A model generated the notes under the pieces. The model saw nothing but the letters and a program-made list of their open reading frames with translations. It ran no database searches and was not told the DNA's origin. Below, one piece after another: positions 35,507 to 46,516 of a stretch of 64,000 nt of DNA (position 1 is the stretch's first letter; every line of letters begins with the position of its first letter). The position numbers were made by a program, and so were the translations under genes. This DNA comes from Pseudomonas sp. GD04019 (GTDB lineage Bacteria; Pseudomonadota; Gammaproteobacteria; Pseudomonadales; Pseudomonadaceae), in contig NZ_JAOEEA010000002.1 of NCBI RefSeq assembly GCF_029837695.1, positions 186,001 to 250,000 of the forward strand, read 5' to 3'.

Positions 35507-35520
35507 CAGCCGTTTGCCAT

Positions 35521-35548
35521 AAAAAAGCCCCGATTCCGGGGCTTTTTT
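35521..35548. terminator. Bidirectional terminator, csbD-like gene / rhomboid gene
   Basis: AAAAAAGCCCCG-ATTC-CGGGGCTTTTTT: a 12-bp perfect stem with A6/T6 tracts on both sides. Confidence 0.93.
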
Positions 35549-35566
35549 ATTTGTGGCTTCATGGAT

Positions 35567-37021
35567 TCAGCGCGCCAGATTCTGTTGATCGAAACTCAGT
35601 TGATGAGTCTGCTCCGCTTCGGGGAAGGCCTTGCGCAGATAGTGGGCCAGTTCGCTGACCGCGCGCAGATCCCGGCGCTGCCCCAGTTGCTTGGCCAGCT
35701 GCAAGGTCAGCGGCGGTAGCTGCGGGAGTGGTTGTGGCAGCTGGCTGAGCCGCCGCCATACAGCCAGGCCGTGAGGGCCTTCACCGAGGCGAATCAGCTT
35801 CTGCAGCAGGTGCAACTGCACGGCGGGATGCCCGAGCAGTTGGCGGTGCGTTTCGCTGCTGTCGTTGGCCATGCGCAGCAGCAGGGGCCTGGCCTCTAGC
35901 GTATCCGGCAGGGCGAACAGCTGTTTGAGTACCTGCGTCAGCAGCGCTTTGTCCTGGCGTCCGCAGGCGACTGTATAGAGGCGTTCCAGCAGTGCGGCGC
36001 GACCTGGATAGCGGGCTAGCAGGTCGGGGCCGCGCGTAGCGGCCTGGGGCAGGGCGAATTGGCCGATAAGCTGATCCAGCGCTGCCAATTCGCGCTTGAA
36101 GGGCGCGTCCGGGTCTTCCTTGAGCAGGTAGGCTTCATCCATCTGCAGGCGACCGCTGAGGCGCGCCAGCCACACGGCGAGGAAGCCTGCGCCGAGACCG
36201 CCGAGGTGGGCGTAGTAGTTGATGTGATCGTCCGCCGCCAGCAGGCCGTAGAGCTCCTTGCCTATCCAGACCGGCAGTATCCACAGGGCCGGTGCCTTGA
36301 AGTAGCCGATCAGCGGACCCAGCCAGTAGAAGAAGTTGATCCGGCGCAGGCCGTACACGCCGATATACATCCCCATCAGCCCAGAGATGGCGCCCGAGGC
36401 TCCCACGCCGGTGACCCACGCCGGGTCCAGCGCCCACCACAGCAGGTGCGAGGCTAGGCCACTGAGCAGGTACAGCCCCAGGTAGACCCAGCGGCCCAAG
36501 GCGATTTCCAGGGCGAAGCCGAAGATGAACAGGAACAGCATGTTGCCCAGCAGGTGGTCGAAGCTGCCATGCAGGAACATGGCGCCGAACAGCCCTTCGA
36601 CGGTGAACTGCGCCGGAATGAAACCGAAGCGGAATGTGCTGAGCTGGTTGCGCGCCTCTTCGGCCCTGGCGCGTGCCGCCTGCCAGGCCGGATCGGCGCG
36701 GAAGTCGGCGCGCTGGTGCAGCGCGTGCTCGAACTGCAGATCGTGCAGTATCCACCCGGCCAGCTCCTGGCGGCGCATATGGTCGACATACTCGCGCTGC
36801 TCGTCGTCCAGCTTTTCCCGCTGGGCGATGTCCTCGAGGAACAGCGCCCGCTCGCGGCCGAGCAGACCGCCGTCGAGGTAGGCCTGCACCGCCACCTCGC
36901 GGCGAGCTTCGTCGCCGCCCTGGTAGGCGAAATAGATCAGGGTGTTGAGCAGAATCAGCAGCAGGGTGATGACTGGCGGGCGCTTCCAGTCCAGCGGGTG
37001 CTCGGCGGGGATGATCAGCAT
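35567..37021 (-). CDS. Rhomboid-family intramembrane serine protease with long C-terminal extension
   Basis: 484 residues. Catalytic core: HGSFDHLLGN (oxyanion Asn160), Ser209 in GASGAISG, His272 in AHLGGLGAGF, embedded in six or more membrane segments. A cytosolic/periplasmic loop rich in charged residues (about 35-135) separates TM1 from the core, and about 190 helical residues follow it, which is long for the family. No clear Shine-Dalgarno. Lies last in a likely operon with DUF748 and three DUF2845 genes (15 bases after the last). Confidence 0.92.
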   Translation of the reverse strand: MLIIPAEHPLDWKRPPVITLLLILLNTLIYFAYQGGDEARREVAVQAYLDGGLLGRERALFLEDIAQREKLDDEQREYVDHMRRQELAGWILHDLQFEHALHQRADFRADPAWQAARARAEEARNQLSTFRFGFIPAQFTVEGLFGAMFLHGSFDHLLGNMLFLFIFGFALEIALGRWVYLGLYLLSGLASHLLWWALDPAWVTGVGASGAISGLMGMYIGVYGLRRINFFYWLGPLIGYFKAPALWILPVWIGKELYGLLAADDHINYYAHLGGLGAGFLAVWLARLSGRLQMDEAYLLKEDPDAPFKRELAALDQLIGQFALPQAATRGPDLLARYPGRAALLERLYTVACGRQDKALLTQVLKQLFALPDTLEARPLLLRMANDSSETHRQLLGHPAVQLHLLQKLIRLGEGPHGLAVWRRLSQLPQPLPQLPPLTLQLAKQLGQRRDLRAVSELAHYLRKAFPEAEQTHQLSFDQQNLAR

Positions 37022-37036
37022 GGGGGTATGTCTGGG

Positions 37037-37327
37037 TCAGTTGCTGCGTTTGCTGTCGATCCGGACGAGACGTTCGCCCTCGAACTGCAGGAAGTACAGC
37101 ATGCCGCCGTTTCTGGGGCCGTAGACCCACTCTTCCTTTTGAAATTTCTCGTTGCCGTCCTTGTCGAGGATATAGCCGGTCACGGCCTGGCTCGCCGGTG
37201 CCCCGCATTTGGCCAGTACTTCGGAGGTGCGATCACCCCTGTCGGCAATGCCATGCTCACAGCGCAGCGAGGCCTGAGCTTCCAGGGTTATAAGGGCACA
37301 CAGAGTGGTAGCGAGCAGCTTCTTCAT
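37037..37327 (-). CDS. DUF2845 secreted protein, copy A
   Basis: 96-residue exported protein of unknown function. Signal peptide MKKLLATTLCALITLEAQA, then the DUF2845 pattern: LRCEHGI, EVLAKCGAP, EEWVYGPRNGG, ERLVRIDSKRS. Two conserved cysteines could form a disulfide. Start at 37327 has AAGGA 8 bases upstream; a second ATG three codons earlier overlaps that site. Third of three tandem paralogues. Confidence 0.87.
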   Translation of the reverse strand: MKKLLATTLCALITLEAQASLRCEHGIADRGDRTSEVLAKCGAPASQAVTGYILDKDGNEKFQKEEWVYGPRNGGMLYFLQFEGERLVRIDSKRSN

Positions 37328-37363
37328 GGCGAGCATCCTTGTTCTGAAGGTGTTAACGGGCTG

Positions 37364-37669
37364 TCATTTGCCGCGTTTGCTTTCGATCTTGGTGACGCGG
37401 TTGCCTTCCAGGCGCAGGAAATAATACATGCCGTTCTTCGGCCCGTAGGTCCATTCCTCGACTTCTACCTCATGGACGTAGCCATAGATATCGAGCACTT
37501 CCTTGTAACCGAGGAAGTCGCGCTGAACCGGAGTCCCACACTTGTCTTCCACCTCGCCGGCCAGGTCATCCAGACTAATCAGGCGCGTGCCGCAGCGCAG
37601 CGTGGAGGCCGCTTCGGCCGTGGTGGCCAGCAGCAGGAGGAGGGCCGGCAACAGGTATCCGAGAGGCAT
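37364..37669 (-). CDS. DUF2845 secreted protein, copy B
   Basis: 101 residues. Signal peptide MPLGYLLPALLLLLATTAEA, then LRCGTRLISLDD, EVEDKCGTP, EEWTYGPKNGM, NRVTKIESKRGK. Same two-cysteine pattern as its neighbours. No Shine-Dalgarno visible. 52 bases after copy C, 36 before copy A. Confidence 0.87.
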   Translation of the reverse strand: MPLGYLLPALLLLLATTAEAASTLRCGTRLISLDDLAGEVEDKCGTPVQRDFLGYKEVLDIYGYVHEVEVEEWTYGPKNGMYYFLRLEGNRVTKIESKRGK

Positions 37670-37721
37670 GATGAGTGGCCCTGGGGGAGAGACGAAAGCC
37701 TACACGGTGGCCAGTCTTCTG

Positions 37722-38012
37722 TCAGTCGGCGCGCTTGGTTTCGATGCGGATCAGGCGATTGCCCTGGAAGGTGAGGATGCTGAGCATGCCATTCGTGGGG
37801 CCGTACACCCACTCTTCGATGACCAGCTCGCGGTCGCCATAGTTACCGCCGGTATAGCCGACCAGATCTCGATATTCGGGCTCCCCGCATTTACGCTGGA
37901 CCTCGAAGGCGCGGTCGCCTTCGTTGATCAGCTTGCTACCACAGCGCAAGGTTCCCGCCTCGGCCAAGCCGCAGGCCAAGATCAGCGCAATAGCCAATAG
38001 ACTTCGGTTCAT
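37722..38012 (-). CDS. DUF2845 secreted protein, copy C
   Basis: 96 residues. Signal peptide MNRSLLAIALILACGLAEA, then LRCGSKLINEGD, EVQRKCGEP, EEWVYGPTNGM, NRLIRIETKRAD. The ATG at 38012 (or GTG at 38015) overlaps the stop codon of the DUF748 gene (TGATG), so the two are translationally coupled. Confidence 0.88.
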   Translation of the reverse strand: MNRSLLAIALILACGLAEAGTLRCGSKLINEGDRAFEVQRKCGEPEYRDLVGYTGGNYGDRELVIEEWVYGPTNGMLSILTFQGNRLIRIETKRAD

Positions 38013-41000
38013 CACAAGCTTCCCAAGTGCAGCGCCGTGGCCACCTGGCTACCAGCCGGGCCTTGGGCCAGGCTGACATCGAGCAGATAGATGCGTTGGT
38101 CTTCCAGACCGCCGCGCTCCACCAGGTAATCCTTGATGCTGGCCGCGCGGGCCTGGCCGAGTTGGCGCAGCAGCAGTTCGCTCTTGGACCACGATTCCAG
38201 CACGGCGTTGCGCATCTTCGCCGTGCGCTCTTCGTCCGGCAGCTCCTTCCATTCTGCGGGTGGTTGCTGCTTCAGCCGGGTGCGATAGATGCCTTCCAGC
38301 AGCACGGCCTTGTCGTCCTCGTCCACCACTAGCAGCTCGGGCTCGGCCGGTACCTGGTCGCCGTTGCGCTGCAGCATCTTGTACTGGGTGTTCTGGTATT
38401 CGCGCTCCAGACGTTGCGCGGCCAGCAGCGGGCCATCGCTGGCTTCGGCGCTCATGCCTTCGACCTCCAGGCGCAGCACCGGACGCTCCTTGAGTGCGGC
38501 AGCCAGGGTATCCAGGGACTTTTGCGCGGCGCCGTCCAGCTCGCTGCTGCCGGCGGCGAACTGCACCTGGCTGAGGTCGGCTTCGCCACCACCGACCAGG
38601 CCGGCGATGAACTTGAACGGTGCCTGGGCGGCGCGCAGCACCAGATTGCGCATGGTCTGCCAGACGATGGGCATGACGCTGAACTGCGGGTCGTTGAGGT
38701 TGCCTTGCACCGGCAGCTGGATGTCGATATTGCCCTGGGTGTCCTTGAGCAGGGCCACGGCCAGGCGAATCGGCAGGTCCACGGCGTCCTTGCTGTCGAC
38801 CTTCTCGCCCAGCTGCAGGTCTTCCAGCAGCAGCTTGTTCTCGGCGTTCAGCTGGCCCTTCTCGATCTGGTAGTGCAGGTCCAGGTTCAGGCGCCCCTTG
38901 CGGATGCGGTAGCCGGCGAACTTGCCGGAGTAGGGGGTGAGGGTGGTCAGCTCGACGTTCTTGAAGCTGGTGGCGATATCCAGGCTGTTCATCGGGTCGA
39001 ACGGCGTCAGCCCGCCCTTGATGGTGACCGGCGCGTACTTGTCGACCTTGCCCCTGATATCGACGCTGGCGGTCTTCGGGCTCTGGTTGTCCAGGATGCC
39101 GATCTGGCCATTGAGCTGCTGGATGGCGGTGGCGAAGTTGGGGGTCAGGCTGAAGTCGGCGAAGTTGGCCGAACCGTCCTTGATGTTTATGCCGCCGATG
39201 CGAATCGGCAGTTGCTTGCCGGCCGGCGCCGGTTTGGCAGTCGGATCGGCGGGCTGAGCGATGACCAGATCGTTGATGTTGGTGGTCAGGTCCTCGTTGA
39301 TGATGAAGCGTGCATAGGGCTGCAGCAGATTGACTTTGTCGATCGCCAGGCCCTGCTCGTGCTGGTAGTTCAGCCCCTCTACCACCAATTGCTGCCACTT
39401 AAGGAAGTCGCGGTCCTTGAGGGTATCCAGGGTGTGCAGCTGGTTGACCTCGGCGCGACCGCCGATGCTGAAGGCCAGCGGGTCGACGCTCTTCAGGTCC
39501 ACGGCCAGGTCGCTGCCGAGCAGGCCGCTGCGCAGCTCCAGACGGACGAAGGGACTGATGTAGGACTGGGCCAGGCGCAAGTCGATATCACGGGTGACCA
39601 GTTGTAGCTTGGCGGTGGTCGGCTGCAGCTGGACCTGACCTTCGGCCTTGAGCTGGCCGCGCTTGTTGACCCCGGTTTCCAGCTTGAGGCCGAAGGGCGA
39701 GGTGCCGAGGCTGTCGAAGTCCTTGATGTCGAGACTCAGCGGGGCCAGGTCGAGCTTGACCTCCTGGCTACCGGCGGCGCGGTCGGCCAGGTGGATCTGG
39801 TACTCACGCAACTGCACGTCGCGCAGCTGCACCTGCCAGGGTTTGGCCGGCTCTTGCGGTTTTTCTGGCTCTGCTGGTTTCGCGGCGCTGATGGTTTGCT
39901 GCTGTGCATCGACGGGGGCTGGCTCGGTTTTCTCCACGGTCGCTGGTGTGGGCGTGGAGCCGGCGCCACCCTCGTTTGGAGCTGGAGCTGGAGCTGGAGC
40001 TGGAGCTGGAGCATCGGGCGCGGCAACAGGGGGTTGTGGGGCGGCGGGCGTGGCTGCCGGTGCCGGCTTGCTATGGCTGGCGAACAGCTTCTGCCAGTCC
40101 AGTTGACCGTCCTTCTCCCGGGCCGCCCAGGTCTCCAGCTTGTGACTGCGAATCTTGCCCACGACCACCTGCTGCTTGGCCAGGTCCAGGCTGGTTTCGC
40201 TGACGTCCAGGCGTTCCAGGCGCGCCAGCGGTTTGTCCTCGGGGCTCTTGATGGCGAAGCTGGAGAGGGCCGCGCTGACATTGCTCAGCTGCAGCTCGGT
40301 GCCCTTGGCCAGGTTCAGCGAGTAGTCGGCGCTGAGGTCGAGCACGCCGTCTTCCAATACCAGTGGTACGGCATCGCGCACATAGGGCCACACGCCCTTG
40401 AGCTTGCCGTCGGTGATCTTGAGTTGGCCCTTTGACGTGATCGGAGTGAGGCTGACTTGGCCGTGCCAGTCGATGCGCCCGCCGCGGGGGCCGATGGCAA
40501 CCATCTGCATGTCGGCGTTGTCGTCGGGCAGGGTACTGAGGTTCTTCAACTCCAGATTGAGCGAGTCGTAGATGAACTCCACCGGCTCGCTGGGGCGCAG
40601 GTCCTCGAAGTGCAGGCCGTTCTCGATCAGTTCGATGCGGCCGATACGCAGGGGGAAGGGTTCGCTCGGCTCTTCCGCTACAGGTTGCTCTGCGGAAGGC
40701 GGCAGCCGGAACAGGCCGGTCAGATTGAGCTGGCCGTCCTTGGCGAACAGCACCTCGGTATGCGCTTTCTCCAGCTCGATATCGGCCAGGTGCAGGGCGC
40801 CGCTCCACAGGCTGTCCAGTTGCAGATTGCCATACAGGCGCTGGAAGGCCACCTGCGGTTTGGCCGGCTCGCCGATATGCAGGCCCCAGAGCTGCAGCTC
40901 CAGGCTGAAGGGGTTGAGTTCGATGCGCTCCAGGCGCGCCGGCACGGTGGCCAGCTGGGTCAGTTGCTGGTTGGCCACCCGCAGCGCAATGCCTGGCAGG

Positions 41001-41077
41001 ATCAGGAAGCCGAGCAGGCTGTACAGGCCGAATGCAATCGCGAGCGCGTAGGCGGCGCGTTTCAATCCTTTGGGCAT
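38012..41077 (-). CDS. DUF748 (AsmA-like) envelope protein
   Basis: 1021 residues from ATG 41077 (an ATG four codons upstream is possible). One N-terminal membrane anchor (ALAIAFGLYSLLGFLILPGIALR), then a large periplasmic AsmA/DUF748 beta-rich region; such proteins are thought to bridge the envelope and move lipids, though this one is untested. A Pro/Ala linker (about 345-410) contains an in-frame hexamer repeat. Near the C-terminus FAAGSSELDGAAQKSLD and ASIKDYLVERGGLED recall the OmpA-like peptidoglycan-binding fold. Heads an operon with DUF2845 x3 and rhomboid. Confidence 0.9.
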   Translation of the reverse strand: MPKGLKRAAYALAIAFGLYSLLGFLILPGIALRVANQQLTQLATVPARLERIELNPFSLELQLWGLHIGEPAKPQVAFQRLYGNLQLDSLWSGALHLADIELEKAHTEVLFAKDGQLNLTGLFRLPPSAEQPVAEEPSEPFPLRIGRIELIENGLHFEDLRPSEPVEFIYDSLNLELKNLSTLPDDNADMQMVAIGPRGGRIDWHGQVSLTPITSKGQLKITDGKLKGVWPYVRDAVPLVLEDGVLDLSADYSLNLAKGTELQLSNVSAALSSFAIKSPEDKPLARLERLDVSETSLDLAKQQVVVGKIRSHKLETWAAREKDGQLDWQKLFASHSKPAPAATPAAPQPPVAAPDAPAPAPAPAPAPNEGGAGSTPTPATVEKTEPAPVDAQQQTISAAKPAEPEKPQEPAKPWQVQLRDVQLREYQIHLADRAAGSQEVKLDLAPLSLDIKDFDSLGTSPFGLKLETGVNKRGQLKAEGQVQLQPTTAKLQLVTRDIDLRLAQSYISPFVRLELRSGLLGSDLAVDLKSVDPLAFSIGGRAEVNQLHTLDTLKDRDFLKWQQLVVEGLNYQHEQGLAIDKVNLLQPYARFIINEDLTTNINDLVIAQPADPTAKPAPAGKQLPIRIGGINIKDGSANFADFSLTPNFATAIQQLNGQIGILDNQSPKTASVDIRGKVDKYAPVTIKGGLTPFDPMNSLDIATSFKNVELTTLTPYSGKFAGYRIRKGRLNLDLHYQIEKGQLNAENKLLLEDLQLGEKVDSKDAVDLPIRLAVALLKDTQGNIDIQLPVQGNLNDPQFSVMPIVWQTMRNLVLRAAQAPFKFIAGLVGGGEADLSQVQFAAGSSELDGAAQKSLDTLAAALKERPVLRLEVEGMSAEASDGPLLAAQRLEREYQNTQYKMLQRNGDQVPAEPELLVVDEDDKAVLLEGIYRTRLKQQPPAEWKELPDEERTAKMRNAVLESWSKSELLLRQLGQARAASIKDYLVERGGLEDQRIYLLDVSLAQGPAGSQVATALHLGSL
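39977..40012 (-). repeat. In-frame hexanucleotide repeat, six copies
   Basis: Six perfect tandem TGGAGC units (plus strand), encoding an Ala-Pro run in the DUF748 linker on the minus strand. Slippage would add or remove Ala-Pro pairs without shifting the frame. Confidence 0.9.
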
Positions 41078-41165
41078 GGTGCGGCACATCTTCCAGGCTG
41101 AGACGCCAGGAGTATGGCATGGGCCGTCACCCTTTGTGGGCCAGCACTGTGCCCTTGTGACCGAC

Positions 41166-42179
41166 TTAGAAGCGCAGCACCAGGGTCTTCAACGGTGGCT
41201 GGCCGTCGCGCGAGGGGAAGTCGGCCGCGGGGACGATCTGCTCGTATTCGCGCACCGGGCGACCGAGTTTCTCGGCGCAGCGCAGCACCTGCGGGCGCCA
41301 GTCGTCCATCGCCACTTTCGCCAGATTGTTGCAGCAGATCAGCACACCATCCTCGGCAGTAGCGAGGATCGCCGGCTTGAGCAGGCTCTGGTAGTCGCGC
41401 AGCAGGTCGACGGTGCCGAACGCGCTCTTGGCCCAGGCCGGCGGGTCGAGCAGGACCAGGTCGAACTGGCGCTGTTCCAGGCGTGGGTAGCTGGGCAGCT
41501 TGTGCCCACGACGCGTGGCAATGGGCAGCCCAGCCAGCTGGCGGATGGCCGGGAAGTAGTCGGACTGCACGAAGTCCATCGCCAGGCCCGGATTGAGCGC
41601 CACGTTCTCGCGGCCCACCGCCAGGTTGCCTTCGGCGAAGTCCAGGTTGAGTACCTCGCGTGCACCACCGGCTGCGGCGCACAGGCCAACGCCGCAGGTG
41701 TAGGCGAACAGGTTGAGCACAGTCTTGCCGGCGCTGTTGGCCTTGATCCAGCCACGGGCGTTGCGCAGGTCGAGGAACAGCAGCGGGTCCTGGCCCGGAT
41801 GGCGCCCGCGCACCCGGTAATTCAGCCCCCATTCGTGGCCGATCTGATCCTCTAGGGCCTCGGGCGTGGCCTGGTACACCGCGTCGCGGCGGTCGACACG
41901 CGAGTTGCCGCCGGAGCGGTCGTTGTAGACCAGCTGCAGATCGAGGCCGAGGCGTTCGTTGATGGCCTGGTGCAGGGCGAGCAGGGCATCGAGTTCCAGT
42001 GGCTGGTGGAAGCTCTGCACCATCAGCTGTGGGCCGTAGCGGTCGGCGGTGAGGCCGGGCGCGCCTTCCTGGCTGCCGTGGAACAGGCGGTAGCAGTCGG
42101 TCTGCTGCTGGTGCAGTTCGGCCAGCAGGGTCTGGCGGGCATCGAGGGCGGCGGAGAGCGCCTGGTCGAGCGAGGACAT
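41166..42179 (-). CDS. Class I SAM-dependent methyltransferase, RlmI/YccW-like
   Basis: 337 residues. An N-terminal region (LTADRYGPQLMVQSFHQP, LQLVYNDRSGGNSR) precedes a Rossmann methyltransferase (KTVLNLFAYTCGVGLCAAAGG as SAM motif, LNLDFAEGNLAVGRENVALN, catalytic-type DPPAWAKS). Related to rRNA cytosine-C5 methyltransferases RlmI/RlmKL, but it lacks a clear N-terminal PUA domain, so the substrate is uncertain. Stands between the DUF748 operon and the thiolase gene, with a terminator upstream. Confidence 0.88.
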   Translation of the reverse strand: MSSLDQALSAALDARQTLLAELHQQQTDCYRLFHGSQEGAPGLTADRYGPQLMVQSFHQPLELDALLALHQAINERLGLDLQLVYNDRSGGNSRVDRRDAVYQATPEALEDQIGHEWGLNYRVRGRHPGQDPLLFLDLRNARGWIKANSAGKTVLNLFAYTCGVGLCAAAGGAREVLNLDFAEGNLAVGRENVALNPGLAMDFVQSDYFPAIRQLAGLPIATRRGHKLPSYPRLEQRQFDLVLLDPPAWAKSAFGTVDLLRDYQSLLKPAILATAEDGVLICCNNLAKVAMDDWRPQVLRCAEKLGRPVREYEQIVPAADFPSRDGQPPLKTLVLRF

Positions 42180-42222
42180 GGCGGCGTCTCGGAACGGGAG
42201 GGCGCGCAGTTTACCAAGAAAA

Positions 42223-42243
42223 ACGCCGGCTCTCGGCCGGCGT
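42223..42243 (-). terminator. Terminator of the thiolase gene
   Basis: ACGCCGGC/GCCGGCGT with a 5-base loop; on the minus strand it is followed by TTTTTCTT. Confidence 0.85.
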
Positions 42244-42263
42244 GATTCGGTGCGGAGTGCGGA

Positions 42264-43445
42264 TCAGCTGCGCTCGATGGCCAAGGCCACGCCCTGCCCG
42301 CCGCCGATGCACAGGGTGGCCAGGCCCTTCTTGGCGTCACGCTTGATCATCTCGTGCAGCAGAGTCACCAGCACGCGGCAGCCGGAGGCGCCGATCGGGT
42401 GGCCGAGGGCGATGGCGCCGCCGTTGACGTTGACCTTGGCCGCGTCCCAGCCCAGCTCCTTGCCGACCGACAGGGCCTGGGCGGCGAAGGCTTCGTTGGC
42501 CTCGATCAGGTCGAGGTCGGCCAGTTGCCAGCCGGCCTTCTCCAGGCAGCGCTTGGTCGCCGAGACCGGGCCGATACCCATGATCGCCGGGTCGACGCCG
42601 GCGTTGGCGTAGGAGGCGATCTTGGCCAGCACCGGCAGGCCGAGGGCCTTGGCCTTGTCTGCGCTCATCAGCAGCACGGCGGCGGCGCCGTCGTTGAGGC
42701 TGGAGGCGTTGCCGGCGGTGACGCTGCCGTCCTTCTTGAACGCCGGCTTGAGGCCGGCCAGGGATTCGGCGGTGGTGCCGGCGCGCGGCTGCTCATCCTT
42801 GGCGAAGCTGACCGGATCGCCCTTGCGCGACGGGATCAGGATCGGGGTGATCTCGTCGGCAAAGCGGCCGGCTTCGATGGCGGCCACGGCCTTCTGTTGG
42901 GAGGCGGCGGCGAAGGCGTCCTGCTGCTCGCGGCTGATGCCGTACTTGTCCACCAGGTTCTCGGCGGTGATGCCCATGTGGTAGTCGTTGAAGGCGTCCC
43001 ACAGGCCGTCCTGGATCATGCTGTCGACTAGCTTGCCGTGGCCCATGCGTTGGCCGGTGCGGGCGGCGGGCATGACGTAGGGTGCCAGGCTCATGTTCTC
43101 CATGCCGCCGGCGATGATCACCTCGGCGTCGCCGCAGCGGATCGCCTGCGCTCCGAGGTGTAAGGCCTTAAGGCCGGAGCCGCAGACCTTGTTCAGGGTC
43201 AGGGCCGGCACGGCATTCGGCAGGCCGGCCTTGATCGAGGCCTGGCGCGCGGTGTTCTGCCCGGCACCGGCGGTCAGCACGTGGCCGAGGATCACCTCGT
43301 CCACTTCGCTGCCGTTGAGGCCGGTCTGCGCAAGCAACTGCTTGATCACCGCGGCGCCCAGCTCGACGGCGGGCACGCCGGCCAGGGAGCCCTGGAAGCT
43401 GCCGATGGCGGTGCGGGTGGCGGCGACGATGACGACTTCTTGCAT
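42264..43445 (-). CDS. Acetyl-CoA C-acetyltransferase (thiolase)
   Basis: Condenses or cleaves acetoacetyl-CoA. 393 residues. Nucleophile Cys in [12 protein letters not shown], then [21 protein letters not shown] (His) and the second catalytic Cys in [10 protein letters not shown]. Start at 43445 with GAGGAG 7 bases upstream. Member of the AtoB/PhaA biosynthetic-thiolase group; exact role (acetoacetate use, PHB or mevalonate-like) cannot be set from one gene. No CoA-transferase or PHB gene is adjacent. Confidence 0.95.
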   Translation of the reverse strand: MQEVVIVAATRTAIGSFQGSLAGVPAVELGAAVIKQLLAQTGLNGSEVDEVILGHVLTAGAGQNTARQASIKAGLPNAVPALTLNKVCGSGLKALHLGAQAIRCGDAEVIIAGGMENMSLAPYVMPAARTGQRMGHGKLVDSMIQDGLWDAFNDYHMGITAENLVDKYGISREQQDAFAAASQQKAVAAIEAGRFADEITPILIPSRKGDPVSFAKDEQPRAGTTAESLAGLKPAFKKDGSVTAGNASSLNDGAAAVLLMSADKAKALGLPVLAKIASYANAGVDPAIMGIGPVSATKRCLEKAGWQLADLDLIEANEAFAAQALSVGKELGWDAAKVNVNGGAIALGHPIGASGCRVLVTLLHEMIKRDAKKGLATLCIGGGQGVALAIERS

Positions 43446-43543
43446 GACGGGCTCCTCGAAATCGGGTGCGCGCACGGTGGGCGCGACGGGGGCGTTATGG
43501 TGGCATAGCCGATTCGACCCCGGCCAGTGCCGGAGCCGACCGC

Positions 43544-44422
43544 TCAGTCGCGCGGCGGCAGGCCCATGCGCTGGCGCGCGCGATGCACAGCGCCGCCGCG
43601 CACGGCCCAGCGCAGGGTGGGCGCCAGGCTGTTCACGCCCGTCTGAATCGCCCGACTGCGGGCGGCGCCGATGGGGTTGTCGAGCATGGCCTGGGCCCAG
43701 TTCGGTAGCAGGTCGAAGCCGGCCTGCATCAGCAGCCTGCCCACCGGTACGGCCAGGGCGCTGGGCGCCGGCGCGCCCTGCAGGATGCGCAGGATTTCCC
43801 GTGAACGCTCATCGCACAGCAGCTGCGGACGCACGGCGGCCAGGTAGGCGGCGACTTCGGTGCGCGAGCGCGGCACGTTCTCGGCACCGAGGCGTTCGGC
43901 GATCAGCGCCACCTCGGCGTAGTAGCGGTCCTGATCGGCTTCGCTCAGCTGTGGGTTGCGATAGCGCAGGTGGGCGGCGAGGAAGCTCGACACCTCGGCC
44001 ACGTGCACCCAGGTCAGCAGTGCGGGATCGCTGGCGGCATAGGGGCGACCGTCTGGCGCGGTGCCGACCACTTTGAGGTGAATGGTGCGCACCTTGTCGA
44101 TCAGCCACTCGGCATCGCGGCGCGAGCCGAAGGTGGTGCCGGAGATGAACTGGCCGGTGCGGCGCAGGCGGCCGATCAGGTCCTCGCGGAAGTTCGAGTG
44201 GTCCCACACGCCGGCCAACGCCAGCGGATGCAGGGCCTGCAGCAGCAGGGCGCTGATGCCGCCGACCATCATGCTGGTGAAGTCGCCGTGTACGCGCCAG
44301 CACACCGCGTCGGCGCCGAACAGGCCGGGGTCGCCCTGAGGCTGGCTGAAATCGATCTGGCCGAGGGCGATGCCGCTGAGGCTGAGGACCTGGGCTTCGA
44401 TGCGGCGGCGGAGGAATTCCAT
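43544..44422 (-). CDS. MpaB/DUF2236 family oxygenase-like protein
   Basis: 292 residues. DUF2236 pattern: [56 protein letters not shown], then [17 protein letters not shown]. The family includes the latex-clearing protein Lcp and the fungal MpaB oxygenase, which use histidine-ligated haem; here the substrate is unknown. ATG at 44422 chosen; a GTG at 44452 and a TTG between are also open, and none has a clear ribosome-binding site. Confidence 0.85.
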   Translation of the reverse strand: MEFLRRRIEAQVLSLSGIALGQIDFSQPQGDPGLFGADAVCWRVHGDFTSMMVGGISALLLQALHPLALAGVWDHSNFREDLIGRLRRTGQFISGTTFGSRRDAEWLIDKVRTIHLKVVGTAPDGRPYAASDPALLTWVHVAEVSSFLAAHLRYRNPQLSEADQDRYYAEVALIAERLGAENVPRSRTEVAAYLAAVRPQLLCDERSREILRILQGAPAPSALAVPVGRLLMQAGFDLLPNWAQAMLDNPIGAARSRAIQTGVNSLAPTLRWAVRGGAVHRARQRMGLPPRD

Positions 44423-44458
44423 GGGAGGTCTGTGCTGGCTCAAGTCCCTCACCCCCGG

Positions 44459-44480
44459 CCCCTCTCCCGGGGGAGAGGGG
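44459..44480. repeat. GC-rich palindrome downstream of acs
   Basis: CCCCTCTCC-CGGG-GGAGAGGGG, 9-bp stem, 18 bases beyond the acs stop and before the DUF2236 gene. No T tract. Similar CCCTCTCCC palindromes are widespread in proteobacterial intergenic regions. Confidence 0.65.
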
Positions 44481-44497
44481 AGGGTCGTGGGGAAGGA

Positions 44498-46435
<1,938 letters not shown>

Positions 46436-46451
46436 GGCGGGGGTCCTTGAC

Positions 46452-46459
46452 TTATTGTT
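46452..46459 (-). promoter_or_regulatory. Candidate Hfq/Crc (CA-motif) site upstream of acs
   Basis: AACAATAA on the minus strand, an exact AANAANAA match, 16 bases upstream of the ATG and beside the AAGGA ribosome-binding site. Confidence 0.55.
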
Positions 46460-46516
46460 GAGCCGCAATGCCGAGCAGGGTGAACCAAGCAACTGCTCGG
46501 TTCAAGTGTCGGCGCC

